A stretch of 64,000 bases of DNA from Ehretia macrophylla (GCA_037974665.1 CM075773.1:19334146-19398145), one strand, 5' to 3'; shown: positions 47,279-60,541, counted from the first letter of the stretch. Notes: generated by a model from the letters alone, not told the origin. Numbers and translations: made by a program.

Positions 47279-47960
47279 TAACTTTTACGGATCAAAAGTT
47301 ATAGGCTCCGGAGCGACGGAGACCTGGTCCCAAGCCCCACGCCCTCGGTTTGTGGGCCCAGCCTCTACGCCAAGCGAAGCTGTCTCGCCCAAGGTTCCGC
47401 GGGATTCGGTAACAGAAATGGGACGGATTGGGTTGTCGCCCTTTTCGCGGCGCACGACGTACGATCCGGGACTGAAAAACAGCGCAAAAGAAGAAAAATG
47501 TCCCAAAACTTATGAAAACTTTCGATTTTGGGCTCCGAAAAAAGGCCCAGCGAAGCATAGCTTCGCTGTCCCGTCGTAGAGCTCTCGGAGAGCTTTCTAA
47601 CGGTATGCTGTGGGCCGCGTAACTCTTTACGGATCAAAAGTTATGGGCTACGGAGCGACGGAGACCTGGTCGCAAGCCCCACGCCCTCGGTTTGTGGGCC
47701 CAGCCTCTACGCGAAGCGAAGCGGTCTCGCCCAAGGTGCCGCGGGATTCGGTAACAAAAATGGGACGGATTGGGTTGGCGCCCTTTTCGCGGCGCACGAC
47801 GTACGATCCGGGACTGAAAAACAGCGCAAAAGAAGAAAAGTGTCCCGCAACTGATGAAAACGTTCAATTTTGGTCTCCGAAAAAAGGCCCAGCAAAGCAA
47901 AGCTTGTTGTCCCGTCGTAGAGCTCTCGGAGAGCTTTCCAACGGTATACTGTGGGCCGCG

Positions 47961-48204
47961 TAACTCTTTACGGATCAAAAGTTATGGGCTCTAGAGCGAC
48001 GGTGACTTGGTCCCAAGCCCCACGCCCTCGGTTTGCGGGCCCAGCCTCTACACGAAGCGAAGCTGTCTCGCCCAAGGTTCCGCGAGATTCGGTAACAGAA
48101 ATGGGATGGATTGGGTTGTCGCCCTTTTCGCGGCGCGCGACGTACGATCCGGGACGGAAAAACAGCGCAAAAGAAGAAAAATGTCCCGAAACTGATGAAA
48201 ACGT
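47961..48204 (+). repeat. Short monomer (244 bp)
   Basis: GTTAAC at 48203-48208. It is the last short unit before a stretch of about 8.5 kb with none. Confidence 0.93.
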
Positions 48205-48545
48205 TAACTTTTACGGATCAAAAGTTATGGGCTCCGGAGCAACGGAGACCTGGTCCCAAGCCCCACGCCCTCGGTTTGTGGGCCCAGCCTCTACGCGAAG
48301 CGAAGCTGTCTCGCCCAAGGTGCCGTAGGATTCGGTAACAAAAATGGGACGGATTGGGTTGTCGCCCTTTTCGCGGAGAACGACGTACGATCCGGGACGG
48401 AAAAACTGCTCGAAAGAAAAAAAATGTCCCGAAACTGATGAAAACTTTCGATTTTGGGCTCCGAAAAAAGGCCCAGCGAAGCAAAGCTTCGCTGTCCCGT
48501 CGTAGAGCTCTCGGAGAGCTTTCCAACGGTATGCTGTGGGCCGCG

Positions 48546-50253
48546 TAACTCTTTACGGATCAAAAGTTATGGGCTCCGGAGCGACGGAGACCTGGTACCA
48601 AGCCCCACGCCCTTGGTTTGTGGGCCCAGCCTCTACGCGAAGTGAAGCTGTCTCGCCCAAGGTGCCGCGGGATTCGGTAACAAAAATGGGACGGATTGGG
48701 TTGTCGCCTTTTCGCGGCGCACGACGTACGATCTGGGACGGAAAAACATCGCAAAAGAAGAAAAATATCCCGAAACTGATGAAAACGTTCGATTTTGGGC
48801 TCCGAAAAAAGGCCCAGCGAAACGAAGCTTAGCTGTCCCGTCGTAGAGCTCTCGGAGAGCTTTCCAACGGTATGCTGTGGGCCGCGTAACTCTTTACGGA
48901 TCAAAAGTTATGGGCTCCGGAGCGACGGAGACCTGGTACCAAGCCCCACGCCCTCTGTTTGTGGGCCCAGCCTCTACGCGAAGCGAAGCTGTCTCGCCCA
49001 AGGTACCGCTGGATTCGGTAACAAAAATGGGACGGATTGGGATGTCGCCCTTTTCGCGGCGCACGACGTACGATCCGGGACGGAAAAACAGCACAAAAGA
49101 CGAAAAGTGTCCTGAAACTGATGAAATCGTTCGATTTTGGGCTCCAAAAAAGCGCACAGCGAAGCAAAGCATGGCTGTCCCGTCGTAGAGCACTCGGAGA
49201 GCTTTCTAACGGTATACTGTGGGCCGCGTAACTCTTTACGGATCAAAAGTTATGGGCACCGGAGCGACGGAGACTTGGTCGCAAGCCCCACGCCCTTGGT
49301 TTGTGGGCCCAGCCTCTACGCGGAGCGAAGTTGTCTAGCCCAAGGTGCCGCGGGATTCGGTAACAAAAATGGGACGGATTGGGTTGTCACCCTTTTCGCG
49401 GCGCACGACGTACGATCCGGGACGGAAAAACAGCGCAAAAGAAGAAAAGTGTCCCGAATCTGATGAAAACGTTCGATTTTGGTCTCCGAAAAAAGGCCCA
49501 GCGAAGCAAAGCTTGCTGTCCCGTCGTAGAGCTCTCGGAGAGCTTTCCAACGGTATGCTGTGGGCCGCGTAACTCTTTACGGATCAAAAGTTATGGGCTC
49601 TAGAGCGACGGTGACTTGATCCCAAGCCCCACGCCCTCGGTTTGCGGGCCCAGCCTCTACGCGAAGCGAAGTTGTCTCGCCCAAGGTGCCGCGGGATTCG
49701 GTAACAAAAAGGGGACGGATTGGGTTGTCGCCCTTTTCGCGGCGCACGACGTACGATCCGGGACGGAAAAATAGCGCAAAAGAAGAAAAATGTCCCGAAA
49801 CTGATGAAAACGTTCGATTTTGGGCTCCGAAAAAAGGCCCAGCGAAGCAAATCTTTGTTGTCCCGTCGTAGAGCTCTCGGAGAGCTTTCCAACGGTATGC
49901 TGTGGGCCGCGTAACTCTTTACGGATCAAAATTTATGGGCTCCGGAGCGACGGAGACCTGGTCCCAAGCCCCACGCCCTCGGTTTGTGGGCCCAGCCTCT
50001 ACGCGAAGCGAAGCTGTCTCGCCCAAGGTGCCGCGGGATTCGGTAACAAAAATGGGACGGATTGGGTTGTCGCCCTTTTTGCGGCGCACGACCTACGATC
50101 CGGGACGGAAAAACATTGCAAAAGAAGAAAAATGTCCCGAAATTGATGAAAACGTTCGATTTTGGGCTCCGAAAAAAGGCCCAGCGAAGCAAAGCTTTGT
50201 TGTCCTGTCGTAGAGCTCTCGGAGAGCTTTCCAACGGTATGCTGTGGGCCGCG
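48546..50253 (+). repeat. 5-mer HOR without short units (1708 bp), copy 1
   Basis: This matches 50254-51962 monomer for monomer. Marks include CTTGGTTTGTGG with GAAGTGAAGC, GTTGTCGCCTTTTCGCGG (one base short), ACGATCTGGGACGG, GACGAAAAGTG, GTTGTCACCC and CAAAATTTATGGG. Confidence 0.87.
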
Positions 50254-51962
50254 TAACTCTTTACGGATCAAAAGTTATGGGCTCCGGAGCGACGGAGACC
50301 TGGTACCAAGCCCCATGCCCTTGGTTTGTGGACCCAGCCTCTACGCGAAGTGAAGCTGTCTCGCCCAAGGTGCCGCGGGATTCGGTAACAAAAATGAGAC
50401 GGATTGGGTTATCGCCTTTTCGCGGCGCACGACGTACGATCTGGGACGGAAAAACATCGCAAAAGAAGAAAAATATCCAGAAACTGATGAAAACGTTCGA
50501 TTTTGGGCTCCGAAAAAATGCCCAACGAAGCGAAGCTTGGCTGTCCCGTCGTAGAGCTCTCGGAGAGCTTTCCAACGGTATGCTGTGGGCCGCGTAACTC
50601 TTTACGGATCAAAAGTTATGGGCTCCGGAGCGACGGAGACCTGGTACCAAGCCCCACGCCCTCTGTTTGTGGGCCCAGCCTCTACGCGAAGCGAAGCTGT
50701 CTCGCCCAAGGTACCGCGGGATTCGGTAACAAAAATGGGACGGATTGGGTTGTCGCCCTTTTCGCGGCGCACGACGTACGATCCGGGACGGAAAAACAGC
50801 ACAAAAGACGAAAAGTGTCCTGAAACTGATGAAATCGTTCGATTTTGGGCTCCGAAAAAAGGCACAGCGAAGCAAAGCTTGGCTGTCCCGTCGTAGAGCA
50901 CTCGGAGAGCTTTCCAACGGTATACTGTGGGCCGCGTAACTCTTTACGGATCAAAAGTTATGGGCACCGGAGCGACGGAGACTTGGTCGCAAGCCCCACG
51001 CCCTTGGTTTGTGGGCCCAGCCTCAATGCGGAGCGAAGTTGTCTAGCCTAAGGTGCCGCGGGATTCGGTAACAAAAATGGGACGGATTGGGTTGTCACCC
51101 TTTTCGCGGCGCACGACGTACGATCCGGGACGGAAAAACAGCGCAAAAGAAGAAAAGTGTCCCGAATCTGATGAAAACGTTCGATTTTGGTCTCCGAAAA
51201 AAGGCCCAGCGAAGCAAAGCTTTGTTGTCCCGTTGTAGAGCTCTCGGAGAGCTTTCCAACGGTATGCTGTGGGCCGCATAACTCTTTACGGATCAAAATT
51301 TATGGGCTCCGGAGCGACGGAGACCTGGTCCCAAGCCCCACGCCCTCGGTTTGCGGGCCCAGCCTCTACGCGAAGCGAAGCTGTCTCGCCCAAGGTGCCG
51401 CGGGATTCGGTAACAAAAATGGGACGGATTGGGTTGTCGCCCTTTTCGCGGCGCACGACGTACGATCCGGGACGGAAAAACAGCGCAAAAGAAGAAAAAT
51501 GTCCCGAAACTGATGAAAACGTTCGATTTTGGGTTCCGAAAAAAGGCCCAGCTAAGCAAAGCTTTGTTGTCCCGTCGTAGAGCTCTCGGAGAGCTTTCCA
51601 ACGGTATGCTGTGGGCCGCGTAACTCTTTACGGATCAAAATTTATGGGCTCCGGAGCGACGGAGACCTGGTCCCAAGCCCCACGCCCTCGGTTTGTGGGC
51701 CCAGCCTCTACGCGAAGCGAAGCTGTCTCGCCCAAGGTGCCGCGGGATTCGGTAACAAAAATGGGACGGATTGGGTTGCCGCCCTTTTCGCGGAGCACGA
51801 CGTACGATCCGGGACGGAAAAACAGCTCGAAAGAAGAAAAATGTCCCGAAACTGATGAAAACGTTCGATTTTGGGCTCCGAAAAAAGGCCCAGCGAAGCG
51901 AAGCTTGGTTGTCCCGTCGTAGAGCTCTCGGAGAGCTTTCCAACGGTATGCTGTGGGCCGCG
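50254..51962 (+). repeat. 5-mer HOR without short units (1709 bp), copy 2
   Basis: Tandem copy of 48546-50253. The fourth monomer differs: it begins with AAAATTTATGG here and with AAAAGTTATGGGCTCTAG in copy 1, suggesting a replaced tract. Confidence 0.85.
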
Positions 51963-52304
51963 TAACTCTTTACGGATCAAAATTTATGGGCTCCGGAGCG
52001 ACGGAGACCTGGTCCTAAGCCCCATGGCCTCGGTTTGTGGGCCCAGCCTCTACGCGAAGCGAAGCTGTCTCGCCCAAGGTGCCGCGGGATTCGGTAACAA
52101 AAATGGGATGGATTGGGTTGTCGCCCTTTTCGCGGTGCACGACGTACGATCCGGGACGGAAAAACAGCACAAGAGAAAGAAAAGTGTCCTGAAACTGATG
52201 AAATCATTCGATTTTGGGCTCCAAAAAAAGGCACAGCGAAGCAATGCTTACTGTCTCGTCGTATAGCTCTCGGAGAGCTTTCCAACGGTATGCTGTGGGC
52301 CGCG

Positions 52305-53670
52305 TAACTCTTTACGGATCAAAAGTTATGGGCTCCAGAGCGACGGAGACCTGGTCCTAAGCCCCACGCCCTCGGTTTGCGGGCCCAGCCTCTACCCGAA
52401 GCGAAGCTGTCTCGCCCAAGGTTCCGCGGGATTCGGTAACAAAAATGGGACCGATTGGGTTGTCGCCCTTTTCGCGGCGCACGACGTACGATCCGGGACC
52501 GAAAAATAGCGTAAAAGAAGAAAAGTGTCCCGAAACAGATGAAATCGTTCGATTTTGGGCTCCGAAAAAAGGCACAGCGAAGCTAGGCTTGGTTGTCCCG
52601 TCGTAGAGCTCTCGGAGAGCTTTCCAACGGTATGCTGTGGGCTGCGTAACTCTTTACGGATCAAAAGTTATTGGCTCCGGAGCGACGGAGACCTGGTCCC
52701 AAGCCCCACGCCCTCGGTTTGCAGGCCCAGCCTCTACGCGAATCGAAGCTGTCTCGCCCAAGGTGCCGCGGGATTCGGTAACAAAAATGGAACGGATTGG
52801 GTTGTCAACCTTTTCGCGGCGCACGACGTACGATCCGGGACGGAAAAACAGCGCAAATGAAGAAAAGTGTCCCAAAATTGATGAAATTGTTCGATTTTGG
52901 GCTCCGAAAAAAGGCCCAGCGAAGCAATGCTTAGCTGTCTCGTCGTAGAGCTCTCGGAGAACTTTCCAACGGTATGCTGTGGGCCGCGTAACTCTTTACG
53001 GATCACAAGTTTTGGGCTCCGAGCGACGGAGACTTGGTCGCAAGCCCCTCGCCCTCGGTTTGCGGGCCCAGCCTCTACGCGAATCGAAGCTGTCTCGCCC
53101 AAGGTGCCGCGGGATTCGGTACCAAAAATGGGACGGATTGGGTTGTCGCCCTTTTCGCGGTGCACGACGTACGATCCGGGACGGAAAAACAGCACAAAAG
53201 AAGAAAAGTGTCCTGAAACTGATGAAATCATTCGATTTTGGGCTCCGAAAAAAGGCACAGCGAAGCGAAGCTTGGCTGTCCCGTCGTAGAGCTCTCGGAG
53301 AGCTTTCCAACGGTATACTGTGGGCCGCGTAACTCTTTACGGATCAAAAGTTATGGGCTCCGGAGCGACGGAGACATGGTCCCAAGCCCCACGCCCTCGG
53401 TTTGCGGGCCCAACCTCTACGCGAATCGATGCTGTCTCGCCCAAGGTGCCGCGGGATTCGGTAACAAAAATGGGACGGATTGGGTTGTCGCCCTTTTCGC
53501 GGCGCACGACGTACAATCCGGGACGGAAAAACAACGCAAAAGAAGAAAAGTGTCCCAAAACTGATGAAAACGTTCAATTTTGGGCTCCGAAAAAAGGCAC
53601 AGCGAAGCAATGCTTACTGTCTCGTCGTAGAGCTCTCGGAGAGCTTTCCAACGGTATGCAGTGGGCCGCG
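52305..53670 (+). repeat. 4-mer HOR (1366 bp), copy 1
   Basis: Four monomers repeated at 53671-55036 and partly at 55037. Marks in order: CTACCCGAAGCG with GGGACCGATTGG; TTATTGGC with GTTGTCAACC; CACAAGTTTTGGGCTCCGAGCG (one base short); GGGCCCAACC with GAATCGATGC. Confidence 0.92.
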
Positions 53671-55036
53671 TAACTCTTTACGGATCAAAAGTTATGGGCT
53701 CCGGAGCGACGGAGACCTGGTCCCAAGCCCCACGCCCTCGGTTTGCGGGCCCAGCCTCTACCCGAAGCGAAGCTGTCTCGCCCAAGGTTCCGCGGGATTC
53801 GGTAACAAAAATGGGACCGATTGGGTTGTCGCCCTTTTCGCGGCGCACGACGTACGATCCGGGACGGAAAAATAGCGTAAAAGAAGAAAAGTGTCCCGAA
53901 ACTGATGAAATCGTTCGATTTTGGGCTCCGAAAAAAGGCACAGCGAAGCAAGGCTTGGTTGTCCCGTCGTAGAGCTCTCGGAGAGCTTTCCAACGGTATG
54001 CTGTGGGCCGCGTAACTCTTTACGGATCAAAAGTTATTGGCTCCGGAGCGACGGAGACCTGGTCCCAAGCCCCACGCCCTCGGTTTGCAGGCCCAGCCTC
54101 TACGGGAATCGAAGCTGTCTCGCCCAAGGTGCCGCGGGATTCGGTAACAAAAATGGAACGGATTGGGTTGTCAACCTTTTCGCGGCGCACGACGTACGAT
54201 ATGGGACGGAAAAACAGCGCAAAAGAAGAAAAGTGTCCCAAAATTGATGAAATTGTTCGATTTTGGGCTCCGAAAAAAGGCCCAGCGAAGCAATGCTTAG
54301 CTGTCTCGTCGTAGAGCTCTCGGAGAACTTTCCAACGGTATGCTGTGGGCCGCGTAACTCTTTACGGATCACAAGTTTTGGGCTCCGAGCGACGGAGACT
54401 TGGTCGCAAGCCCCACGCCCTCGGTTTGCGGGCCCAGCCTCTACGCGAATCGAAGCTGTCTCGCCCAAGGTGCCGCGGGATTCGGTAACAAAAATGGGAC
54501 GGATTGGGTTGTCGCCCTTTTCGCGGTGCACGACGTACAATCCGGGACGGAAAAACAGCACAAAAGAAGAAAAGTGTCCTGAAACTGATGAAATCATTCG
54601 ATTTTGGGCTCCGAAAAAAGGCACAGCGAAGCGAAGCTTGGCTGTCCCGTCGTAGAGCTCTCGGAGAGCTTTCCAACGGTATACTGTGGGCCGCGTAACT
54701 CTTTACGGATCAAAAGTTATGGGCTCCGGAGCGACGGAGACCTGGTCCCAAGCCCCACGCCCTCGGTTTGCGGGCCCAACCTCTACGCGAATCGATGCTG
54801 TCTCGCCCAAGGTGCCGCGGGATTCGGTAACAAAAATGGGACGGATTGGGTTGTCGCCCTTTTCGCGGCGCACGACGTACGATCCGGGACGGAAAAACAA
54901 CGCAAAAGAAGAAAAGTGTCCCGAAACTGATGAAAACGTTCAATTTTGGGCTCCGAAAAAAGGCACAGCGAAGCAATGCTTACTGTCTCGTCGTAGAGCT
55001 CTCGGAGAGCTTTCCAACGGTATGCTGTGGGCCGCG
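53671..55036 (+). repeat. 4-mer HOR (1366 bp), copy 2
   Basis: Tandem copy of 52305-53670 with identical spacing (342, 342, 341, 341). A related pair at 45326-46008 has the same CACAAGTTTTGGG and GTCAACC marks about 7.3 kb to the left. Confidence 0.92.
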
Positions 55037-55615
55037 TAACTCTTTACGGATCAAAAGTTATGGGCTCCGGAGCGACGGAGACCTGGTCCCAAGCCCCACG
55101 CCCTCGGTTTGCGGGCCCAGCCTCTACCCGAAGCGAAGCTGTCTCGCCCAAGGTTCCGCGGGATTCGGTAACAAAAATGGGACCGATTGGGTTGTCGCCC
55201 TTTTCGCGGCGCACGACGTACGATCCGGGACGGAAAAATAGCGTAAAAGAAGAAAAGTGTCCCGAAACTGATGAAATCGTTCGATTTTGGGCTCCGAAAA
55301 AAGGCACAGCGAAGCAAGGCTTGGTTGTCCCGTCGTAGAGCTCTCGGAGAGCTTTCCAACGGTATGCTGTGGGCCGCGTAACTCTTTACGGATCAAAAGT
55401 TATTGGCTCCGGAGCGACGGAGACCTGGTCCCAAGCCCCACACCCTCGGTTTGCAGGCCCAGCCTCTACGCGAATCGAAGCTGTCTCGCCCAAGGTGCCG
55501 CGGGATTCGGTAACAAAAATGGAACGGATTGGGTTGTCAACCTTTTCGCGGCGCACGACGTACGATCCGGGACGGAAAAACAGCGCAAAAGAAGAAAAGT
55601 GTCCCGAAACTGATG
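55037..55615 (+). repeat. 4-mer HOR, partial copy 3
   Basis: The first monomer and most of the second repeat 53671-54245 almost exactly. The match ends near 55615, where AAACTTTCG replaces the expected AAATTGTTCG. Confidence 0.87.
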
Positions 55616-55720
55616 AAAACTTTCGATTTTTGGCTCCGAAAAAAGGCCCAGTGAAGCAAAGCTTAGCTGTCCCGTCGTAGAGCTCTCGGAGAGCTTTCCA
55701 ACGGTATGCTGTCGGCCGCT

Positions 55721-56055
55721 TAACTCCTTACGGATCAAAAGTTATGGGCTCGGGAGCGACGGACACCTGGTCCCAAGCCCTCGGTTTGCAGGCCCAGCCT
55801 CTAGGTGAAGCGAATATGTCTCGCCCAAGGTGCCAAGAGATTCGGTAACAGAAATGGGACGGATCGGGTTGTCGCCCTTTTCGCGGCGCACGACGTACGA
55901 TCCGGGACGGAAAAACAGCGCAAAAGAAGAAAAGTGTCTCGAAACTGATGAAAACGTTCGATTTTGGGCTCCGAAAAAAGGCCCAGCGAAGCAAAGCTTA
56001 GCTGCCCCATCGTAGAGCTCTCGGAGAGCTTTCCAACGGTATGCTGTCGGCCCCG
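55721..56055 (+). repeat. 335-bp divergent monomer with 7-bp deletion
   Basis: CAAGCCCTCGG near 55770 lacks CCACGCC, as at 6331. The unit also has CGGCCGCTTAACTCC, CTAGGTGAAGCG and TGCCAAGAGATTCGG; related variants recur at 62480 and 62824, so it belongs to a distinct subfamily. Confidence 0.82.
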
Positions 56056-56738
56056 TAACTCCTTACGGATCAAAAGTTATGGGCTTCGGAGCGACGGAGA
56101 CCTGGTCCCAAGCCCCACGCACTCGGTTTGCGGGCCCAGCCTCTACGCGAAGCGAAGCTGTCTCGCCCAAGGTGCCGCAGGATTCGGTAACAAAAATGGG
56201 ACGGATTGGGTTGTCGCCCTTTTCGCGGAGCACGACTTACGATCCGGGACGGAAAAATAGGTCGAAAGAAGAAAAATGTCCCAAAACTGATGAAAACGTT
56301 TGATTTTGGGCTCCGAAAAAAGGTGCAGCGAAGCATAGCTTCGCTGTCCTGTCGTATAGCTCTCGGTGAGCTTTCCAACGGTATGCTGTGGGCCGCGTAA
56401 CTCCCTACGGATCAAAAGTTATGGGCTCCGGAGCGACGTAGACCTGGTCCCAAGCCCCGTGCCCTAGGTTTGCGGGCCCAGCCTCTACGCGAAGCGAAGC
56501 TGTCTCGCCCAAGGTGCCACGGGATTCGGTAACAAAAATGGGACGGATTGGATTGTCGCCCTTTTCGCGGCGCACGACGTACGATCCGAGACGGAAAAAC
56601 AGTGGAAAAGAAGAAAAGTGTCCCGAAACTAATGAAAACGTACAATTTTGGTCTCCGAAAAAAGGCACAGCGAAGCAATGCTTACTGTCTCGTCGTAGAG
56701 CTCTCGAAGAGCTTTCCAACGGTATGCTGTGGGCCGCG

Positions 56739-56982
56739 TAACTCCTTACGGATCAAAAGTTATGGGCTCCGGAGCGACGGAGACCTGGTCCCAAGCCCCA
56801 CGCCCTCGGTTTGCGGGCCAAGCCTCTACGGGAAGCGAAGCTGTCTCGCCCAAGGTTCCGCGGGATTCGGTAACAGAAATGGGACGGATTGGGTTGTCGC
56901 CCTTTTCGCGGCGCACGACGTACGATCAGGGACGGAAACACAGCGTAAAAGAAGAAAAATGTCCCGAAACTGATGAAAACGT
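56739..56982 (+). repeat. Short monomer (244 bp)
   Basis: GTTAAC at 56981-56986. Paralogue of 47035-47278 (GGAAACACAGCG, then TTATAGGCTCC and CGCCAAGCGAAG). Confidence 0.93.
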
Positions 56983-57225
56983 TAACTTTTACGGATCAAA
57001 AGTTATAGGCTCCGGAGCGACGGAGACCTGGTCCCAAGCCCCACGCCCTCGGTTTGTGGGCCCAGCCTCTACGCCAAGCGAAGCTGTCTCGCCCAAGGTT
57101 CCGCGGGATTCGGTAACAGAAATGGGACGGATTGGGTTGTCGCCCTTTTCGCGGCGCACGACGTACGATCCGGGACTGAAAAACAGCGCAAAAGAAGAAA
57201 AATGTCCCGAAACTGATGAAAACGT
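56983..57225 (+). repeat. Short monomer (243 bp), tandem with the previous one
   Basis: GTTAAC at 57224-57229. Its paralogue at 47279 is full length, so the short form was gained or lost after that duplication, or was moved by exchange. Confidence 0.92.
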
Positions 57226-57900
57226 TAACTTTTACGGATCAAAAGTTATGGGCTACGGAGCGACGGAGACCTGGTCGCAAGCCCCACGCCCTCGGTTTGT
57301 GGGCCCAGCCTCTACGCGAAGCGAAGCGGTCTCGCCCAAGGTGCCGCGGGATTCGGTAACAAAAATGGGACGGATTGGGTTGTCGCCCTTTTCGCGGCGC
57401 ACGACGTACGATCCGGGACTGAAAAACAGCTCGAAAGAAGAAAAATGTCCCAAAACTGATGAAAACTTTCGATTTTGGGCTCCGAAAAAAGGCCCAGCGA
57501 AGCATAGCTTCGCTGTCCTGTCGTATAGCTCTCGGTGAGCTTTCCAACGGTATGCTGTGGGCCGCGTAACTCCCTACGGATCAAAAGTTATGGGCTCCGG
57601 AGCGACGTAGACCTGGTCCCAAGCCCCGTGCCCTAGGTTTGCGGGCCCAGCCTCTACATGAAGCGAAGCGGTCTCGCCCAAGGTGCCGCGGGATTCGGTA
57701 ACAAAAATGGGACGGATTGGGTTGTCGCCCTTTTCGCGGCGCACGACGTACGATCCGGGACGGAAAAACAGCGCAAAAGAAGAAAAATGTCCCGAAACTG
57801 ATGAAAACGTTCGATTTTGGGCTCCGAAAAAAGGCCCAGCGAAGCAAAGCTTTGTTGTCCCGTCGTAGAGCTCTCGGAGAGCTTTCCAACAGTATGCTGT

Positions 57901-57950
57901 GGACCGCGTACCTCTTTACGGAACAAATGTAGTGGGCCCCGGAGGGACGG
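57901..57950 (+). repeat. Divergent patch at a monomer start
   Basis: About eight substitutions lie within 50 bp: GGACCGCG, TACCTC, GGAACAAATG, TAGTGGGCCCCGG and GAGGGACGG. The rest of the monomer is ordinary. It stands out from all other anchors in the window. Confidence 0.82.
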
Positions 57951-59273
57951 AGACCTGGTACCAAGCCCCACGCCCTCGGTTTGTGGGCCCAGCCTCTACG
58001 CGAAGCGAAGCTGTCTCGCCCAAGGTGCCGCGGGATTCGGTAACAAAAATGTGACGGATTGGGTTGTCGCCCTTTTCGCGGGGCACGACGTACGATCCGG
58101 GGCGAAAAAACAGCGCAAAAGAAGAAAAGTGTCCTGAAATTGATGAAATCGTTCAATTTTGGGCTCCGAAAAAAGGCACAGCGAAGCGAAGCTTTGCTGT
58201 CCCATCGTAGAGCACTCGGAGAGCTTTCCAACGGTATACTGTGGGCCGCGTAACTCTTTACGGATCAAAAGTTATGGGCTCCGTAGCGACAGAGACTTGG
58301 TCGCAAGGCCCTCGCCCTCGGTTTGTGGGTCCAGCCTCTACGCGAAGCGAAGCTGTCTCGCCCAAGGTGCCGCGGGATTCGGTAACAAAAATGGAACGGA
58401 TTGGGTTGTCGCCCTTTTTGCGGCGCACGACTTACGATCCGGGACGGAAAAACAGCGAAAAGAAGAAAAGTGTCCCAAAATTGATGAAATTGTTCGATTT
58501 TGGGCTCCGAAAAAAGGCCCAGCGAAGCAATGCTTAGCTGTCTCGTCGTAGAGCTCTCGGAGAACTTTCCAACGGTATGCTGTGGGCCGCGTAACTCTTT
58601 ACGGATCAAAAGTTATGGGCTCCGAGCGACGGAGACTTGGTCGCAAGCCCCACGCCCTCGGTTTGCGGGCCCAGCATCTACGCGAATCGAAGCTGTCTCG
58701 CCCAAGGTGCCGCGGGATTCGGTAACAAAAATGGGACGGATTGGGTTGTCGCCCTTTTCGCGGCGCCCGACCTACGATCCGGGACGGAAAAACAGCGCAA
58801 AATAAGAAAAATATCCCGAAACTGATGAAAACGTTCGATTTTGGGCTCCGAATAAAGGCCCAGCGAAGCGAAGCTTAGCTGTCCCGTCGTAGAGCTCTCG
58901 GAGAGCTTTCCAACGGTATGCTGTGGGCCGCGTAACTCTTTACGGATCAAAAGTTATGGGCTCCGGAGCGACGGAGACCTGGTACCAAGCCCCACGCCCT
59001 CTGTTTGTGGGCCCAGCCTCTACGCGAAGCGAAGCTGTCTCGCCCAAGGTGCCGCGGGATTCGGTAACAAAAATGGGACGGATTGGGTTGTCGCCCTTTT
59101 CGCGGCGCACGACGTATGATCCGGTACAGAAAAACAGCACAAAAGAAGAAAAGTGTCCTGAAACTGATGAAAACGTTCGATTTTGGGCTCCGAAAAAAGG
59201 CCCAGCGAAGCAAACCTTGGTGTACCGTCGTAGAGCTCTCGGAGAGCTTTCCAACGGTATGCAGTGGGCCGCG

Positions 59274-59517
59274 TAACTCTTTACGGATCAAAAGTTATGG
59301 GCTCCGGAGCGACGGAGACTTGGTCCCAAGCCCCACGCCCTCGGTTTGCGGGCCCAGCCTCTACGCGAAGCGAAGCTGTCTCGCCCAAGGTGCCGCGGGA
59401 TTCGGTAACAAAAATGCGACGAATTGGGTTGTCGCCCTTTTCGCGGCGCACGACGTACGATCCGGGATGGAAAAACAGCTCAAAAGAAGAAAAATGTCCC
59501 GAAACTGATGAAAATGT
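59274..59517 (+). repeat. Short monomer (244 bp)
   Basis: GTTAAC at 59516-59521, preceded by the AAAATG variant. First short unit of the 2535-bp HOR, copy 1. Confidence 0.93.
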
Positions 59518-60541
59518 TAACTTTTACGGATCAAAATTTATGGGCTCCGGAGCGACGGAGACCTGGTCCCAAGCCCCACGCCCTCGATTTGTGGTCCCAG
59601 CCTCTACGCGAAGCGAATCTGTCTCGCCCAAGGTGCCGCGGGATTCGGTAACAAAAATGGGACGGATTGGGTTGTCGCCCTTTTCGCGGCGCACGACGAA
59701 CGATCCGGGACAGAAAAACAGCGCAAAAGAAGAAAAATGTCCCGAAACTGATGAAAACGTTCGATTTTGGGCTCCGAAAAAAGGCCCAGTGAAGCTAAGC
59801 TTAGATGCCCCGTCGTAGAGCTCTCGGAGAGCTTTCCAACGGTATGCTGTAGGCCGCGTAACTCCTTACGGATCAAAAGTTATGGGCTCCGGAGCGACGG
59901 AGACCTGGTCCCAAGCCCCACGCCCTCCTTTTGCGGGCCCTGCCTCTACGCGAAGCGAAGCTGTCTCGCCCAAGGTGCCGCGGGATTCGGTAACAGAAAT
60001 GGGACGGATTGGGTTGTCGCCCTTTTCGCGGCGCACGACGGACGATCCGGGACGGAAAAACAGCACAAAAGAAGAAAAGTGTCCCGAAACTGATGAAAAC
60101 GTTCGATTTTGGGCTCCGAAAAAAGGTCCAGCGAAGCAAAGCTTAGCTGCCCCGTCGTAGAGCTCTCGGAGAGCTTTCCAACGGTATGCTGTAGGCCGCG
60201 TAACTCCTTACGGATCAAAAGTTATGGGCTCCGGAGCGACGGAGACCAGGTCCCAAGCCCCACGCCCTCGGTTTGCGGGCCCAGCCTCTACGCCAAGTGA
60301 ATCTGTCTCGCCCAACGTGCCGCGGGATTCGGTAACAGAAATGGGACGGATTGGGTTGTCGCCCTTTTCGCGGCGCACGACGTACGTTCCAGGACGGAAA
60401 AACAGCGCAAAAGAAGAAAAGTGTCCCGAAACTGATGAAAACGTTCGATTTTGGTCTCCGAAAAAAGGCCCATTGAAGCAAAGCTGGCTGTCCCGTCGTA
60501 GAGCTCTCGGAGAGATTTCCAACGGTATGCTGTGGGCCGCG

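Noticed and set aside
57581-58231. 216-codon minus-strand frame containing a non-repeat stretch
   Set aside because: The unusual residues come from the divergent patch at 57901-57950 in an antisense frame; nothing else supports coding.
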